From: Paracoccus yeei ATCC BAA-599
GTDB lineage: Bacteria > Pseudomonadota > Alphaproteobacteria > Rhodobacterales > Rhodobacteraceae
Assembly (NCBI RefSeq): GCF_000622145.1
Contig: NZ_JHWH01000015.1
Coordinates: 1-64,000 of the forward strand
Reading direction: 5' to 3'
DNA length: 64,000 nt
Shown piece by piece: positions 17,865 to 29,824 of this stretch; position 1 is the stretch's first letter, and every line of letters begins with the position of its first letter. The notes under the pieces were generated by a model. That model did not search any database, had not been told where the DNA came from, and was given only the letters and a program-made list of their open reading frames with translations. Made by a program: the position numbers and the translations under genes.

Positions 17865-18887
17865 GCTTTCCGGGGTCAGCAGATAGGGCGCGACAAAGCG
17901 CTGCCCGGGGTTTTCCGCCATCCCCTGTTCGATGGTGTGCACCACCGTCGCCATCAGGTCGGCGCACAACTCCTTCAGCGGCGTCTGGAACACGCCGCTG
18001 ATGCAGCGCTCCAGCAGCGCCTGGCGCGATTCCGGGGTCAGTTCATGGACCAGGCAGGCAATGCGCTCGCCCGCGCCGGCCTCGCGCAGGGCGGCGATGG
18101 CGCCCTCCATGCCGCCGCCGGCGCAATAGACGCCCGCCAGGTCCGGGTGGCGGGCCATGACCCCCAGCAGCGCCTCGTGCGTCAACTGCCGTGTTTCCAG
18201 ATTGACCACCGCGTCCAGCACCTCGAACCGGGGGGCGCATTCGCGGATATAGGCGCGAAACCCCGCCTCGCGCAGCGCATGGCCGTGATAGCGGTGGCCG
18301 CCGACGAACAGCGCGATCTTGCCCTGCCGCTCGGCCAGCTTGGAGATCAGCCAGGCGGCGGTACGGCCTACCTTCATGTTATTGGTGCCGAAATAACCCT
18401 CGCGTTCGCCCTGCGCAAAGTCGGACAGCAGCGAAAAGGTGGGAATGCCCCGCCCCCGCAGGACCGAGACGGCGTTGGTCACGTCGTGATGGTCCAGCCC
18501 CGTCGCCGCCACCGCCTGCACCTTGCCCGAGGCCTGCAGCAGCAGGTCGGCGACCTCGGCCGGTTCCGAGGACCGCGCATAGCGGATCGACACGCGGATG
18601 CGGCGGTCGCGCACGTCCGCCGCCGCCTGCATCAGCTTGGCGGCAAAGCTTTGGTAAAAGGCGTGGCGTTCCTTTTGCAGAACGATGGCCAGGTGATATT
18701 CCGGCACATCCGCCAGCAGCCTTTGCCGGATCACATTGGCCGCGTGATAGCCGATGCGCTCGGCCGCCTCGGACACCTTGCGGGCGGTTTCCTCGCGCAC
18801 CTTCAGGCGCCCGTTCAGCACCCGGTCGACGGTCGCGACGCTGACCCCTGCGGCCTCGGCAAGGTCGGTGATGGTCGGCCGTTTCAT
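17859..18887 (-). CDS. LacI-family regulator of the second inositol operon
   Basis: A 342-residue regulator. The N-terminal helix-turn-helix covers residues about 4-24 (TITDLAEAAGVSVATVDRVL), with the TVDRVLNGR variant seen in Rhizobiales/Rhodobacterales sugar regulators. The effector domain resembles RbsB-type binding proteins (YFGTNNMKVGRTAAWL, GVYCAGGG). The start at 18887 has AAGGAG 7 bases upstream. It is transcribed in the same direction as the importer operon and lies immediately before it, with operator-like palindromes on both sides, so it probably represses itself and the operon until an inositol-type ligand binds. Confidence 0.83.
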   Translation of the reverse strand: MKRPTITDLAEAAGVSVATVDRVLNGRLKVREETARKVSEAAERIGYHAANVIRQRLLADVPEYHLAIVLQKERHAFYQSFAAKLMQAAADVRDRRIRVSIRYARSSEPAEVADLLLQASGKVQAVAATGLDHHDVTNAVSVLRGRGIPTFSLLSDFAQGEREGYFGTNNMKVGRTAAWLISKLAERQGKIALFVGGHRYHGHALREAGFRAYIRECAPRFEVLDAVVNLETRQLTHEALLGVMARHPDLAGVYCAGGGMEGAIAALREAGAGERIACLVHELTPESRQALLERCISGVFQTPLKELCADLMATVVHTIEQGMAENPGQRFVAPYLLTPESI

Positions 18888-18917
18888 GGCATGCTCCTTG
18901 CGCAGGAAGGTGAGAGG

Positions 18918-18945
18918 ATCCATCAGCCATGATAGAACCCATCAC
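18918..18945. promoter_or_regulatory. Operator-like copy upstream of the regulator gene
   Basis: CCATCA, two bases, then CATGATAGAA and CATCA a few bases on. The same order of blocks occurs at 17814-17839, differing only by one base of spacing before the last block. It lies about 30 bases upstream of the regulator start, a fitting place for autorepression. Confidence 0.6.
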
Positions 18946-18982
18946 CTCGACAAGGAACCCCTCATTCCGCTGCCACCCCGCG

Positions 18983-19414
18983 TCAGGCGACAACCGACCG
19001 GGGCAGCGGAAAGACCCGGTCATAGGCCAGGTTGAAGAAGAAGGTATAGACCAGGTAAAAGGCCACGATCGCCAGGTCCATCAGCAGCGCCTGAAGCAGG
19101 CCGATGCCCAGATACCAGGCGATCATCGGGATCAGCAGGACCAGCAGGCCCCCTTCGAACAGCAGGGTGTGCAGGATGCGCACGGCCAGCGATTTTCGCG
19201 GGCTGCCGGTCAGCCGCACCATGGCGCGGTCGAAGCCGATGTTGAAGACGAAGTTCCACAGCGTCGCCACCGTGGCCGACGCCACGCCCACCACGCCCAT
19301 GTGCCCGGCCGGCTGGTCGAAGACCACCGCCGCCAGCGGGATGAAGATGGCCAGCCCCAGCCCTTCGAACATCAGGGCGTGGCGGATACGGTCGGGAAGG
19401 CTGCGGGTCTGCAT
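18983..19414 (-). CDS. PACE-family membrane transporter
   Basis: A 143-residue inner-membrane protein made of four hydrophobic helices in two similar halves. Each half starts with RI(R/L)H(A/T)L(M/L)FEG, contains a long hydrophobic helix and ends with a segment containing WN(F)VFN(I)GFDR or FNLAYDRVFP. This twofold BTP arrangement, length and the conserved Glu in FEG are those of the proteobacterial antimicrobial compound efflux (AceI-like) family, which exports chlorhexidine and diamines by proton exchange. The start at 19414 is supported by an upstream AGGAATGAG; an alternative start is at 19426. A LysR gene is divergent. Confidence 0.85.
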   Translation of the reverse strand: MQTRSLPDRIRHALMFEGLGLAIFIPLAAVVFDQPAGHMGVVGVASATVATLWNFVFNIGFDRAMVRLTGSPRKSLAVRILHTLLFEGGLLVLLIPMIAWYLGIGLLQALLMDLAIVAFYLVYTFFFNLAYDRVFPLPRSVVA

Positions 19415-19498
19415 GATACGTCTCATTCCTGTTTGCAACGGGGCTTCTATCTGCAATCATGCGAAATGAAAGTTAGCTCGTATCTGGAAAGCAGATGG

Positions 19499-20392
19499 AT
19501 GCAGGTTTCCATTGAACAGCTCGAAGCCTTTGCCGCCGCCGCCGAGCAGGGCTCGTTCTCGGCGGCGGGGCGGGCCTTGGGCAAGGCGCAATCCGCCATC
19601 AGCACCCAGGTCGCGAACCTGGAAATCGACCTCGGGGTCGAGCTTTTCGACCGCTCGGGCCGCAGCCCCGTGCTGACCGAGGCCGGCGCCCGCCTGCTGC
19701 CCGAGGCGCGGGTGATCCTGGACCGCCGCATCCACCTGATCGGCGTCGCCGCCAGCCTCGAGGCGCATGTCGAGAATCGGCTGGTCGTCGCCATCGACGA
19801 ACTGTTCCCGGAACCGGCCGTGGGCGCGCTTTTTGCCGATTTCGCCGCCCGCTTTCCCCATGTCGAGCTGGAGCTGCTGTTTCCCATGATGCAGGACGTC
19901 AGCCGCCTGGTCCTGGACGGCAAGGCGGACCTCGGCGTCATGTGGCGGCAAGAGGTGCTGCCGGCCGAGCTGGATTTCCTGACGCTGGGCTGGGTGCCGC
20001 TGCAGCTGGTCTGCGGCCGCGACCACCCGCTGGCGACCGGGCCCGTCGGCTGGGAGGACCTGAAGCGCCACCGCCAGATCATGGTCGCCGGCCGCACCGA
20101 AGGGCCGGAAAAGCAGCGCCTGCGCGTCGCGGCCGAGGTCTGGTGGGTCGAAAGCCATTGGGTGATCCTGCAGATCCTGCGCCGGGGCCTGGGCTGGGCG
20201 CTGATCCCGCGCCACATCATCGAGGATTCGCCGCTGGCGCCAGAACTCGCCACCCCGACGCTGGCCTTCGACCGGGGCGACCTGCCGGTGGCGCTGGAAA
20301 TGGTCTGGCACAAGCAGCGCCCCTGCGGCCCGGCCGCCGCCTGGCTGCGCCGCAGGCTGGCGGCCGCCAAGATCGCCGAGATGGCGCGCTAG
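19499..20392 (+). CDS. LysR-family transcriptional regulator
   Basis: A 297-residue protein. The N-terminal winged helix-turn-helix (SIEQLEAFAAAAEQGSFSAA, then AISTQVANLEIDLGVELFDR) is followed by a LysR substrate-binding domain. The start at 19499 gives the usual family N-terminus; an in-frame ATG at 19466 would add 11 residues. It is divergent from the PACE gene with an 84-bp gap, the normal arrangement for a regulator of the adjacent efflux gene, as with AceR and AceI in Acinetobacter. Confidence 0.87.
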   Translation: MQVSIEQLEAFAAAAEQGSFSAAGRALGKAQSAISTQVANLEIDLGVELFDRSGRSPVLTEAGARLLPEARVILDRRIHLIGVAASLEAHVENRLVVAIDELFPEPAVGALFADFAARFPHVELELLFPMMQDVSRLVLDGKADLGVMWRQEVLPAELDFLTLGWVPLQLVCGRDHPLATGPVGWEDLKRHRQIMVAGRTEGPEKQRLRVAAEVWWVESHWVILQILRRGLGWALIPRHIIEDSPLAPELATPTLAFDRGDLPVALEMVWHKQRPCGPAAAWLRRRLAAAKIAEMAR

Positions 20393-20527
20393 GGCCCGAA
20401 TTCCGCCCCCGAGCGGGGATTTCGGCCATGGCCCGGCGGGATCCTTGGCCTCGGGCCGATCTTGCGTTAACGTTTCCCGGCCAGCATCGCATGCCAGCCC
20501 CGACCTTCGACCCGGAATCCGCGCGCG

Positions 20528-21424
20528 ATGAGCTATCTTCACTCCATGGCCTGCGACACGCAGGGGATCAGACCCACGGTGCCCGTGCAATGGCGGGGTC
20601 TCGACGGGCTGGTCGGCGTCTACTGGCAGGCCGAGGGGCGGGCCGGCGCCAGCGGCTATTACCTGTCGCCGGACCCGCGGATCGTCTTTTTCCTGAACGA
20701 CGTGTCGGGCCATATCCGCGTCTCGAACCACGACGATCCGGCGGCGGGCGGGCGTCCGTTGGTGCGGGCGCTTTATGTCCCGGCCGGCGTGCCGATGTGG
20801 ACGCGGTTTTCCGGCGACCATGCGTTCGCGCATCTGGACCTGCATGTGCACCGCGACCGGCTGCTGCGCTTTCTGGCGCCGTCGCTCGGCCGGTCGCAGG
20901 CGCTCACCGCCCTGCGCCGCCCCGTCGAGATGCAGGACGCCCCCGCGCTCGACACCCTGGCGCGCCTGCTGATCGACGAAATCGCCTCGCCCACGCGCCA
21001 CGGCGTCTATGCCGAGAACCTGGTCGGCAGCGTCTTCGGTTATCTGCTGCAGGCGAGCGGGCCCGCGCCGGACTCCGCGCCGGGGCTGACCGCCGCCCAG
21101 CTGGACGCGCTCGACGCCCGACTGGCAGAGCGGCCCGACCACCGGATGAGCGTGGCCGAGATGGCGGACTGCCTGGGCCTGTCGGAAAGCTGGTTCGCGC
21201 ATCGCTTCAAGGCGGCGACAGGCACCACGCCGCTGCAATGGCAGCTGTCCCGCCGGGTCGAGCGCGCGCAGCACCTGCTGCTGCACTCCGACCTGCGGCT
21301 GGCCGATATCGCGGGGCAGCTGGGCTTTGCCGATCAGGCGCATCTGACCCGGGTGTTCCGGCAGACCTGCGGCGCACCGCCCGCCGCCTGGCTGCGCCAG
21401 AACCGCCAGCCCCGGCCCTGCTAG
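20528..21424 (+). CDS. AraC-family regulator of the siderophore uptake genes
   Basis: A 298-residue regulator with an N-terminal ligand-binding region and a C-terminal AraC double helix-turn-helix (about residues 200-295, SVAEMADCLGLSESWFAHRF, then LADIAGQLGFADQAHLTRVF). It lies in front of a TonB-dependent siderophore receptor and its ABC importer on the same strand, as PchR-like and other siderophore-sensing AraC regulators do. A role in sensing the incoming ferric siderophore is inferred from this position. A start at 20546 (seventh codon) is also possible because neither ATG has a strong ribosome site. Confidence 0.83.
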   Translation: MSYLHSMACDTQGIRPTVPVQWRGLDGLVGVYWQAEGRAGASGYYLSPDPRIVFFLNDVSGHIRVSNHDDPAAGGRPLVRALYVPAGVPMWTRFSGDHAFAHLDLHVHRDRLLRFLAPSLGRSQALTALRRPVEMQDAPALDTLARLLIDEIASPTRHGVYAENLVGSVFGYLLQASGPAPDSAPGLTAAQLDALDARLAERPDHRMSVAEMADCLGLSESWFAHRFKAATGTTPLQWQLSRRVERAQHLLLHSDLRLADIAGQLGFADQAHLTRVFRQTCGAPPAAWLRQNRQPRPC

Positions 21425-21621
21425 GCGACCGTGGCCGAAAAGTCACAGGCTCTGCCGGTCATGGCAGGGCCGGACAGCTTTCGACAAGAACCGTGGAATC
21501 CTTCAAGACAGCGGCCCCCGCCACCCCGTAACCGCGCGGCTACGACACCGATCCAGCCAGGGCCTCCCGACCGCCGACGCCAGCCAGATCTCCGCGATAG
21601 TCCATACCACAGGAGCGCCTT

Positions 21622-23757
21622 ATGGCTGAGCATCGACCCGGTTTCGGCCGGACCCCATCCCTGTCCCATCGCGCCGCCCGGTCCCTGCTCTGGTCGGGAA
21701 CCGCGATCCTTCTGGCCAGCAGCGCGCTGGCGCAGGACAGCACCGACAGCGAAACCGACCAGCCGATCCGGCTGTCCCCCGTCATCCTGCAGGCCGGCGC
21801 ATCGGTCGACGACGACGCCAATGCGATCGTCGCGCGCGAGCTTTGGGTCGGCGGCAAGGTCGCGACCAGCATCCTCGACACGCCCGCCTCGGTCTCGGTC
21901 ATCACCGCCAGGGAAATCGAGGTCCGCAATGCCCAGACCGTCGAGGAGGTGCTGCAATATTCCGCCGGCACGGTGACGGACTATTACGGCAGCGACGACC
22001 GCAACGATTACTACCTGGTCCGCGGCTATCAGGCGACGACCTACCGCGACGGGCTGACGCTCGGCTCGATGCGCGGCGTGCGCGAAGAACCCTTCGCCTA
22101 CGAGCGGGTCGAACTGCTGCGCGGCGCGAACTCGACGCTGTTCGGCATGGCCGATCCCGGCGGTTCGGTCAACTTCGTGACCAAGACCCCGCGCCCCGAG
22201 CGGTTCGGCGAGGTGCAGCTGACCTACGGCTCCTTCGACCACAAGGCGGCCGCGGTCGATTTCGGCGACCTGCTGAACGCCGAAGGGACGCTGGCCTATC
22301 GCTTCACCGCCAAGGTGCAGAAAAGCGATCTGGAATACGACTATTCCCGCGACGACGAGACCTTCCTGATGGCCGGCCTGGGCTGGGAGATCACGCCCGA
22401 CACCAAGCTGAATGTCGTGCTGGACTATCTCAAGCGCGACGGCACGCCGAACAGCGGCGGCTATCCGCTGGACCGCGAATACGACCGCGGCGATTTCTTT
22501 GGCGAGCCCGATTTCAACGACCACGATGTCGAACGCAAAAGCATCACCGCCATGCTGTCGCATGACTTCGGCAACGGGCTGAGCCTGCAGGGCAATCTGC
22601 GCTACAGCGACCTCAGCGACGATTTCGGCTATGTCTACCTTTTCGACTATGCCGGCCGGCCCGGCACGACGCTCTCGCGCTATTACTACGGCCAGGATTC
22701 CAGCGGCCACGAACTGATCGGCAACGCGATCCTGAAATACGACGCCAGCTTCGCGCGCTTCGACAGCAGCACGCTGGCCGGGGTCGAGTTCCGCGATGCC
22801 GCGACGGACCAGACCAGCTATTACGGCCCGGCCTCCTCCATCGACATCGCTGATCCGGTGTTCTCCGGCGCGCCCTCGGCGCTGACCGTCTACAGCGAAG
22901 CCAAGAACGACTATCGCGCCAAATCGGCCTTCCTCACCCAGAACCTGTCCTTCGACGACCGCTTCATCGCCACCGTCGGCCTGCGGCACGACTGGCTGGA
23001 TCTGTCCAGCAGAGGCCAGTCCTCCGGGGCTGCCTTCGACGACAGCGACGACTTCTCGGAAACCTCGTGGCGCGGCGCGCTGACCTACAAGGTCACGCCC
23101 GAGATCTCGACCTATGTCAGCTATGTTGAATCGGTGGCGCCGCCCGCGATCGGTGTCGAGCCCGAGCGCGGCGAGCAATACGAGATCGGCGTGAAATACG
23201 AACCGGCCGGAACCGATGCGCTGATCTCGGCCTCGGTCTATGACCTCAAGCAGGAAAACATCACCGTGGCCGAGGTCCAGGACGATGGCAACATCATCCG
23301 CCGCACGGTCGGCAAGACCCGCGTGCGCGGTTTCGACATCGAGGGCAAGGCGCAGCTTGATGACAACCTCAGCCTGCTGGCCTCTTATTCCTACATGGAT
23401 TCGGAATATGTGAACGACCCGAACTACAAGGGCCGCCAGTTCGCCTCGGTCCCGAACCACCTGGCCTCGGTCTGGGTCAATTACACCGTGCCGGGCAGCG
23501 GCGCGCGGGGCGACATGACCCTGGGCTTGGGCGCGCGCTATGTCGGCTCGTATTACTTCAACGGCGCCAACACCGGCGGCAAAAGCGAGGCGGCGACGCT
23601 GCTGGACCTGGCCTTCAGCTATCAGGTGCAGGAAAACACCGACCTGACGCTGCATGTCGCCAACCTCCTGGACGAACAGCATGTCGTCGGCACCGGCACG
23701 GCCGATTACTACAACCCCGGCCGCAGCGTGCAGGCCACCCTGATCCGCCGCTGGTAA
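21622..23757 (+). CDS. TonB-dependent siderophore receptor
   Basis: A 711-residue outer-membrane receptor. A 38-residue signal peptide ends near ALA-QD. The plug domain contains SVSVITAREIE, the VEEVLQYSAG box and RVELLRGANSTLFG followed by DPGGSVNFVTK. The remainder is beta-barrel, ending LDEQHVVGTGTADYYNPGRS and a terminal RRW, with the terminal aromatic expected for assembly by BAM. The family takes hydroxamate or related ferric siderophores across the outer membrane with TonB energy. A GGAGCG site precedes the ATG. The ABC importer follows at 23890. Confidence 0.9.
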   Translation: MAEHRPGFGRTPSLSHRAARSLLWSGTAILLASSALAQDSTDSETDQPIRLSPVILQAGASVDDDANAIVARELWVGGKVATSILDTPASVSVITAREIEVRNAQTVEEVLQYSAGTVTDYYGSDDRNDYYLVRGYQATTYRDGLTLGSMRGVREEPFAYERVELLRGANSTLFGMADPGGSVNFVTKTPRPERFGEVQLTYGSFDHKAAAVDFGDLLNAEGTLAYRFTAKVQKSDLEYDYSRDDETFLMAGLGWEITPDTKLNVVLDYLKRDGTPNSGGYPLDREYDRGDFFGEPDFNDHDVERKSITAMLSHDFGNGLSLQGNLRYSDLSDDFGYVYLFDYAGRPGTTLSRYYYGQDSSGHELIGNAILKYDASFARFDSSTLAGVEFRDAATDQTSYYGPASSIDIADPVFSGAPSALTVYSEAKNDYRAKSAFLTQNLSFDDRFIATVGLRHDWLDLSSRGQSSGAAFDDSDDFSETSWRGALTYKVTPEISTYVSYVESVAPPAIGVEPERGEQYEIGVKYEPAGTDALISASVYDLKQENITVAEVQDDGNIIRRTVGKTRVRGFDIEGKAQLDDNLSLLASYSYMDSEYVNDPNYKGRQFASVPNHLASVWVNYTVPGSGARGDMTLGLGARYVGSYYFNGANTGGKSEAATLLDLAFSYQVQENTDLTLHVANLLDEQHVVGTGTADYYNPGRSVQATLIRRW

Positions 23758-23889
23758 CGGCTGCCTGCGGGCTGCCGTTCCGACGGTGGCCTGTGTGCTG
23801 TCCGGGCGGCCCAATCCGTTCCAGACCGTCCCGCCTTGCCTTGGCCTGCGCGGGACGGCATGAAGCCCGCCATCCCCGAAGGAGCGCGC

Positions 23890-24894
23890 ATGACACCCCG
23901 AGACCGTATCCGCCTGCCGCTGGTCCTGGCCCTCGGCGCCATTCTGGCCCCGCTCGCGGGCCATGCCCAGACCGCGCCCGAGACGTCCTTTCCCGTCACC
24001 GTCCGCCACGCCCTGGGCACGACCACCATCCCGGCCAGGCCGCAGCGCATCGCCACCGTCGCTTGGGCCAACCAGGAGGTGCCGCTGGCCCTGGGCATCG
24101 TGCCGGTCGGCATGGCGCGCGCGAATTTCGGTGATGACGACGGCGACGGGGTGCTGCCCTGGGTCGCGGCCCGGCTCAAGGAGCTGGGGGCCGAGACCCC
24201 GGTGCTGTTCGACGAAGGCGACGGCATCGACTTCGAGGCGGTGGCCGCCACCCGCCCGGACGTGATCCTGGCCGCCCATTCCGGGCTGACCCGGGCCGAT
24301 TACGAAACGCTCAGCCAGATCGCGCCGGTGGTGGCCTATCCCGACCAGCCCTGGACGACCGGATGGCGCGACATGATCCGGCTGGACAGCGCCGGCATGG
24401 GCATGGCGGCCGAGGGCGAGGCGCTGATCCGACGGCTCGAGGGGCAGATCGCCGACACCGTCGCCCGCCATCCCGGCCTTGCCGGCAAGTCGGCGATGTT
24501 CGTGACCCATCTGGACACCACGAACCTCAGCCTCGTCAGCTTCTACACCACGCATGACACGCGGGTGCAGTTCTTTCACGACCTGGGCCTGACCTCGCCC
24601 AGCAGCGTGGTCGAGGCATCGGCCGACGGGCTTTACGCCGGCCAGATCAGCGCCGAGCGCATCGACGCCTTCGAGGACGTGGACATCGTCGTGACCTATG
24701 GCGGGCGCGCCCTGTTCGACGCCGTCAAGGCCGATCCCCTGCTGTCGCACATGCCGGCCGTGGCGCGCGACGCGCTGGTGCTTCTGGGCAACGACCCGGT
24801 CGGCACGGCGGCCAGCCCGACGCCGCTGTCGATCCCCTGGGTGCTGGACGATTACGTCGCCCGGCTGGCCGAAGCGGCCGCCCGAACCGAATGA
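23890..24894 (+). CDS. Iron-siderophore ABC importer binding protein
   Basis: A 334-residue periplasmic protein of the FecB/FhuD-like Peripla_BP_2 family. The N-terminal 28 residues form a signal peptide ending GHA-QT. HALGTTTIPARPQRIATVAW is the usual start of the first lobe, and RPDVILAAHSGLT and WTTGWRDM are family features. The start at 23890 has AAGGAG upstream; longer frames have no ribosome site. The stop overlaps the first permease gene as ATGA. The protein delivers the ferric siderophore taken up by the receptor at 21622. Confidence 0.87.
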   Translation: MTPRDRIRLPLVLALGAILAPLAGHAQTAPETSFPVTVRHALGTTTIPARPQRIATVAWANQEVPLALGIVPVGMARANFGDDDGDGVLPWVAARLKELGAETPVLFDEGDGIDFEAVAATRPDVILAAHSGLTRADYETLSQIAPVVAYPDQPWTTGWRDMIRLDSAGMGMAAEGEALIRRLEGQIADTVARHPGLAGKSAMFVTHLDTTNLSLVSFYTTHDTRVQFFHDLGLTSPSSVVEASADGLYAGQISAERIDAFEDVDIVVTYGGRALFDAVKADPLLSHMPAVARDALVLLGNDPVGTAASPTPLSIPWVLDDYVARLAEAAARTE

Positions 24895-25898
24895 CCGGGC
24901 CCGCCGCCCTGCCCCGCCGGGGGCTGGCGCTGCTGGCGCTGGCGCTGGCGGTCGTGGCGCTTTGCGCGCTGTCGGTCGCCGTCGGCACCCGCAGCGTCCC
25001 CTGGTCCGAGATCCTGGGCGCCCTGTCCGGCCGCACGGATACGATCGGAGAGGCCGCCGTCGCCGCCCGCCTGCCCCGCACCGCGCTGGCGCTGCTGGCC
25101 GGGGCGGCGCTGGGGATGGCGGGGGCGCTGTTGCAGGGCATCACCCGCAACCCGCTGGCGGACCCCGGCATCCTTGGGATCAACATGGGCGCCGCGCTGG
25201 CCGTGGTGGTGGGCGTGGCGTGGTTTTCCATGACCTCGGCCCTGGCCTATATCGGGGCGGCGGTGCTGGGCGCCGGGCTGACGGCGGTCTTTGTCCAGGT
25301 CATCGGCTCGCTCGGACGCGGCGGGGCGACGCCGCTCAAGCTCGCGCTTGCGGGGGCCGCGACCTCGGTCGCCTTCTCGTCCCTGGTGATCGCGGTCGTG
25401 CTGCCGCGCAACGACATCGCCGGCGGCATCCAGTCCTGGCAGATCGGCGGCGTCGGCGGGGCGACATTCGCCCGCATCCTGCCGGTGCTGCCCATGCTGG
25501 CGGCGGGCCTGGCCATCGGCCTGATCTGGGCGCGGCGGCTGAACGCGCTGGCTCTGGGGGACGAGCTGGCGGCGGGCCTGGGCGAAGACGTCCTGCGCAC
25601 GCGGCTGGTGGCGGGCCTTGCGGCGGTGCTGCTGGCGGGGGCCGCCACGGCCGTCTGCGGGCCCATCGGCTTTGTCGGTCTGGTCGTGCCGCACCTCTGC
25701 CGGCTGCTGGTCGGGACCGACCACCGCTGGCTTCTGCCCTTCTCGGCGCTGGCCGGGGCGGCGCTGCTGCTGGTCTCGGACGTCGCCGGCCGCCTCGTCG
25801 CCCGGCCCGGAGAGCTGGACGTGGGCATCGTCACCGCCTTTGTCGGCGCGCCCTTCTTCATCTGGATCGTCCGCCGGCAAAGGCTGCGCGAGCTATGA
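24891..25898 (+). CDS. FecCD-type siderophore permease, first subunit
   Basis: A 335-residue inner-membrane protein with about ten hydrophobic segments. FecCD family motifs are visible: RLPRTALALLAGAALGMAGA, RNPLADPGILGIN, and CGPIGFVGLVVPHLCR. It starts at an ATGA overlap with the binding-protein gene and ends in an ATGA overlap with the second permease gene. With the next protein it forms a heterodimeric channel for ferric siderophore. Confidence 0.9.
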   Translation: MTGPAALPRRGLALLALALAVVALCALSVAVGTRSVPWSEILGALSGRTDTIGEAAVAARLPRTALALLAGAALGMAGALLQGITRNPLADPGILGINMGAALAVVVGVAWFSMTSALAYIGAAVLGAGLTAVFVQVIGSLGRGGATPLKLALAGAATSVAFSSLVIAVVLPRNDIAGGIQSWQIGGVGGATFARILPVLPMLAAGLAIGLIWARRLNALALGDELAAGLGEDVLRTRLVAGLAAVLLAGAATAVCGPIGFVGLVVPHLCRLLVGTDHRWLLPFSALAGAALLLVSDVAGRLVARPGELDVGIVTAFVGAPFFIWIVRRQRLREL

Positions 25899-26922
25899 CC
25901 GCGACTCTCGACACCGTCCGCGCGGCGCGCGGCCTGCGCCACCGCCGCCGCGCGCGCGGGCTGGCGGTCATGGCGGGGCTGATCCTCGCGGGCTTTGCCC
26001 TGACGCTGAGCCTTGGCCAAAGCCTGACGCCCCCCGGCGACGTCTTGCGCGTGCTGATGGGCCAGGACGTGCCCGGCGCCAGCTTCACCGTGGGCCAGCT
26101 GCGGCTGCCGCGCGCGGTGCTGTCGATCCTGGCCGGGCTCTGCTTCGGCATGGGGGGCGCCGCGTTCCAGGTCATGCTGCGCAACCCGCTGGCCAGTCCC
26201 GACATCATCGGCATCACCTGGGGCGCCAGCGCCGCGGCGGTGCTGGCCATCGTCTTTCTGGGCATGACCGGCCCGGGCGTCGCTGTGTTGGCGGTCGCAG
26301 CGGGCCTGGGCGTCGCGCTGGCGATCTATGGGCTGGCCTGGCGGGGCGGCGTCGCCGGCACCCGGCTGATCCTGATCGGCATCGGCACCGCCGCCATGCT
26401 GCAAAGCGTCGTCGCCTATGCCCTGGCCCGCGCGCCCGCCTGGGACCTGCAACAGGCCATGCGCTGGCTGACCGGCAGCGTCAACGGCGCGCAACTGTCC
26501 CAGGCCGTGCCGCTGGCGCTGACGCTTGCGCTGGCCGGGGGGGTGCTTCTGGCGCGCGCCCGCGACCTGGAAACGCTGCGCATGGGCGACGACACCGCCG
26601 CCGCCCTGGGCGTGCGGGTCGGCCCGACGCGCGTCGCCGTCACCCTGGCGGCGGTCGGGCTGATCGCCGTCGCCACCGCCTTCACCGGGCCCATCGCCTT
26701 CGTCGCCTTCCTGTCGGGCCCCATCGCGGCGCGGGTCATGGGCCGGACCGGCTCGATCCTGCTGCCGGCGGGGCTGGTCGGCGCGCTGCTGGTGCTGGCG
26801 GGCGACTATTGCGGCCAGTTCCTGATGCCGGGCCGCTATCCGGTCGGCGTCGTCACCGGGGCGCTGGGGGCGCCCTATCTGATCTATCTCATCATCCGGG
26901 TGAACCGGAGCGGAGGCTCGTT

Positions 26923-26926
<4 letters not shown>
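25895..26926 (+). CDS. FecCD-type siderophore permease, second subunit
   Basis: A 343-residue inner-membrane protein of the same family as its neighbour. It shows RLPRAVLSILAGLCFGMGGA, RNPLASPDIIGITWGAS, and TGPIAFVAFLSGPIAAR. A basic N-terminus (RGLRHRRRARG) precedes the first membrane segment. The start overlaps the first permease stop (ATGA) and the stop overlaps the ATPase start (GTGA). It pairs with the first subunit to form the transmembrane channel. Confidence 0.9.
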
Positions 26927-29767
<2,841 letters not shown>

Positions 29768-29824
29768 GGGAAACCTTGTGGGAATGGGACGCCGGAGACC
29801 GCTGCGGCCCCCGGCGCGCAGGCG

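Noticed and set aside
21440..21480. Short inverted repeat CTGCC/GGCAG upstream of the siderophore receptor
   Set aside because: Arms of five bases in GC-rich DNA are expected by chance, and no second copy supports an operator.
21421..24750. A 1109-codon open frame on the minus strand opposite the siderophore receptor
   Set aside because: It is antisense to a clear TonB receptor and binding protein. Long open frames on the opposite strand are expected at this GC content, and its translation is rich in Arg, Gly and His with no domain.
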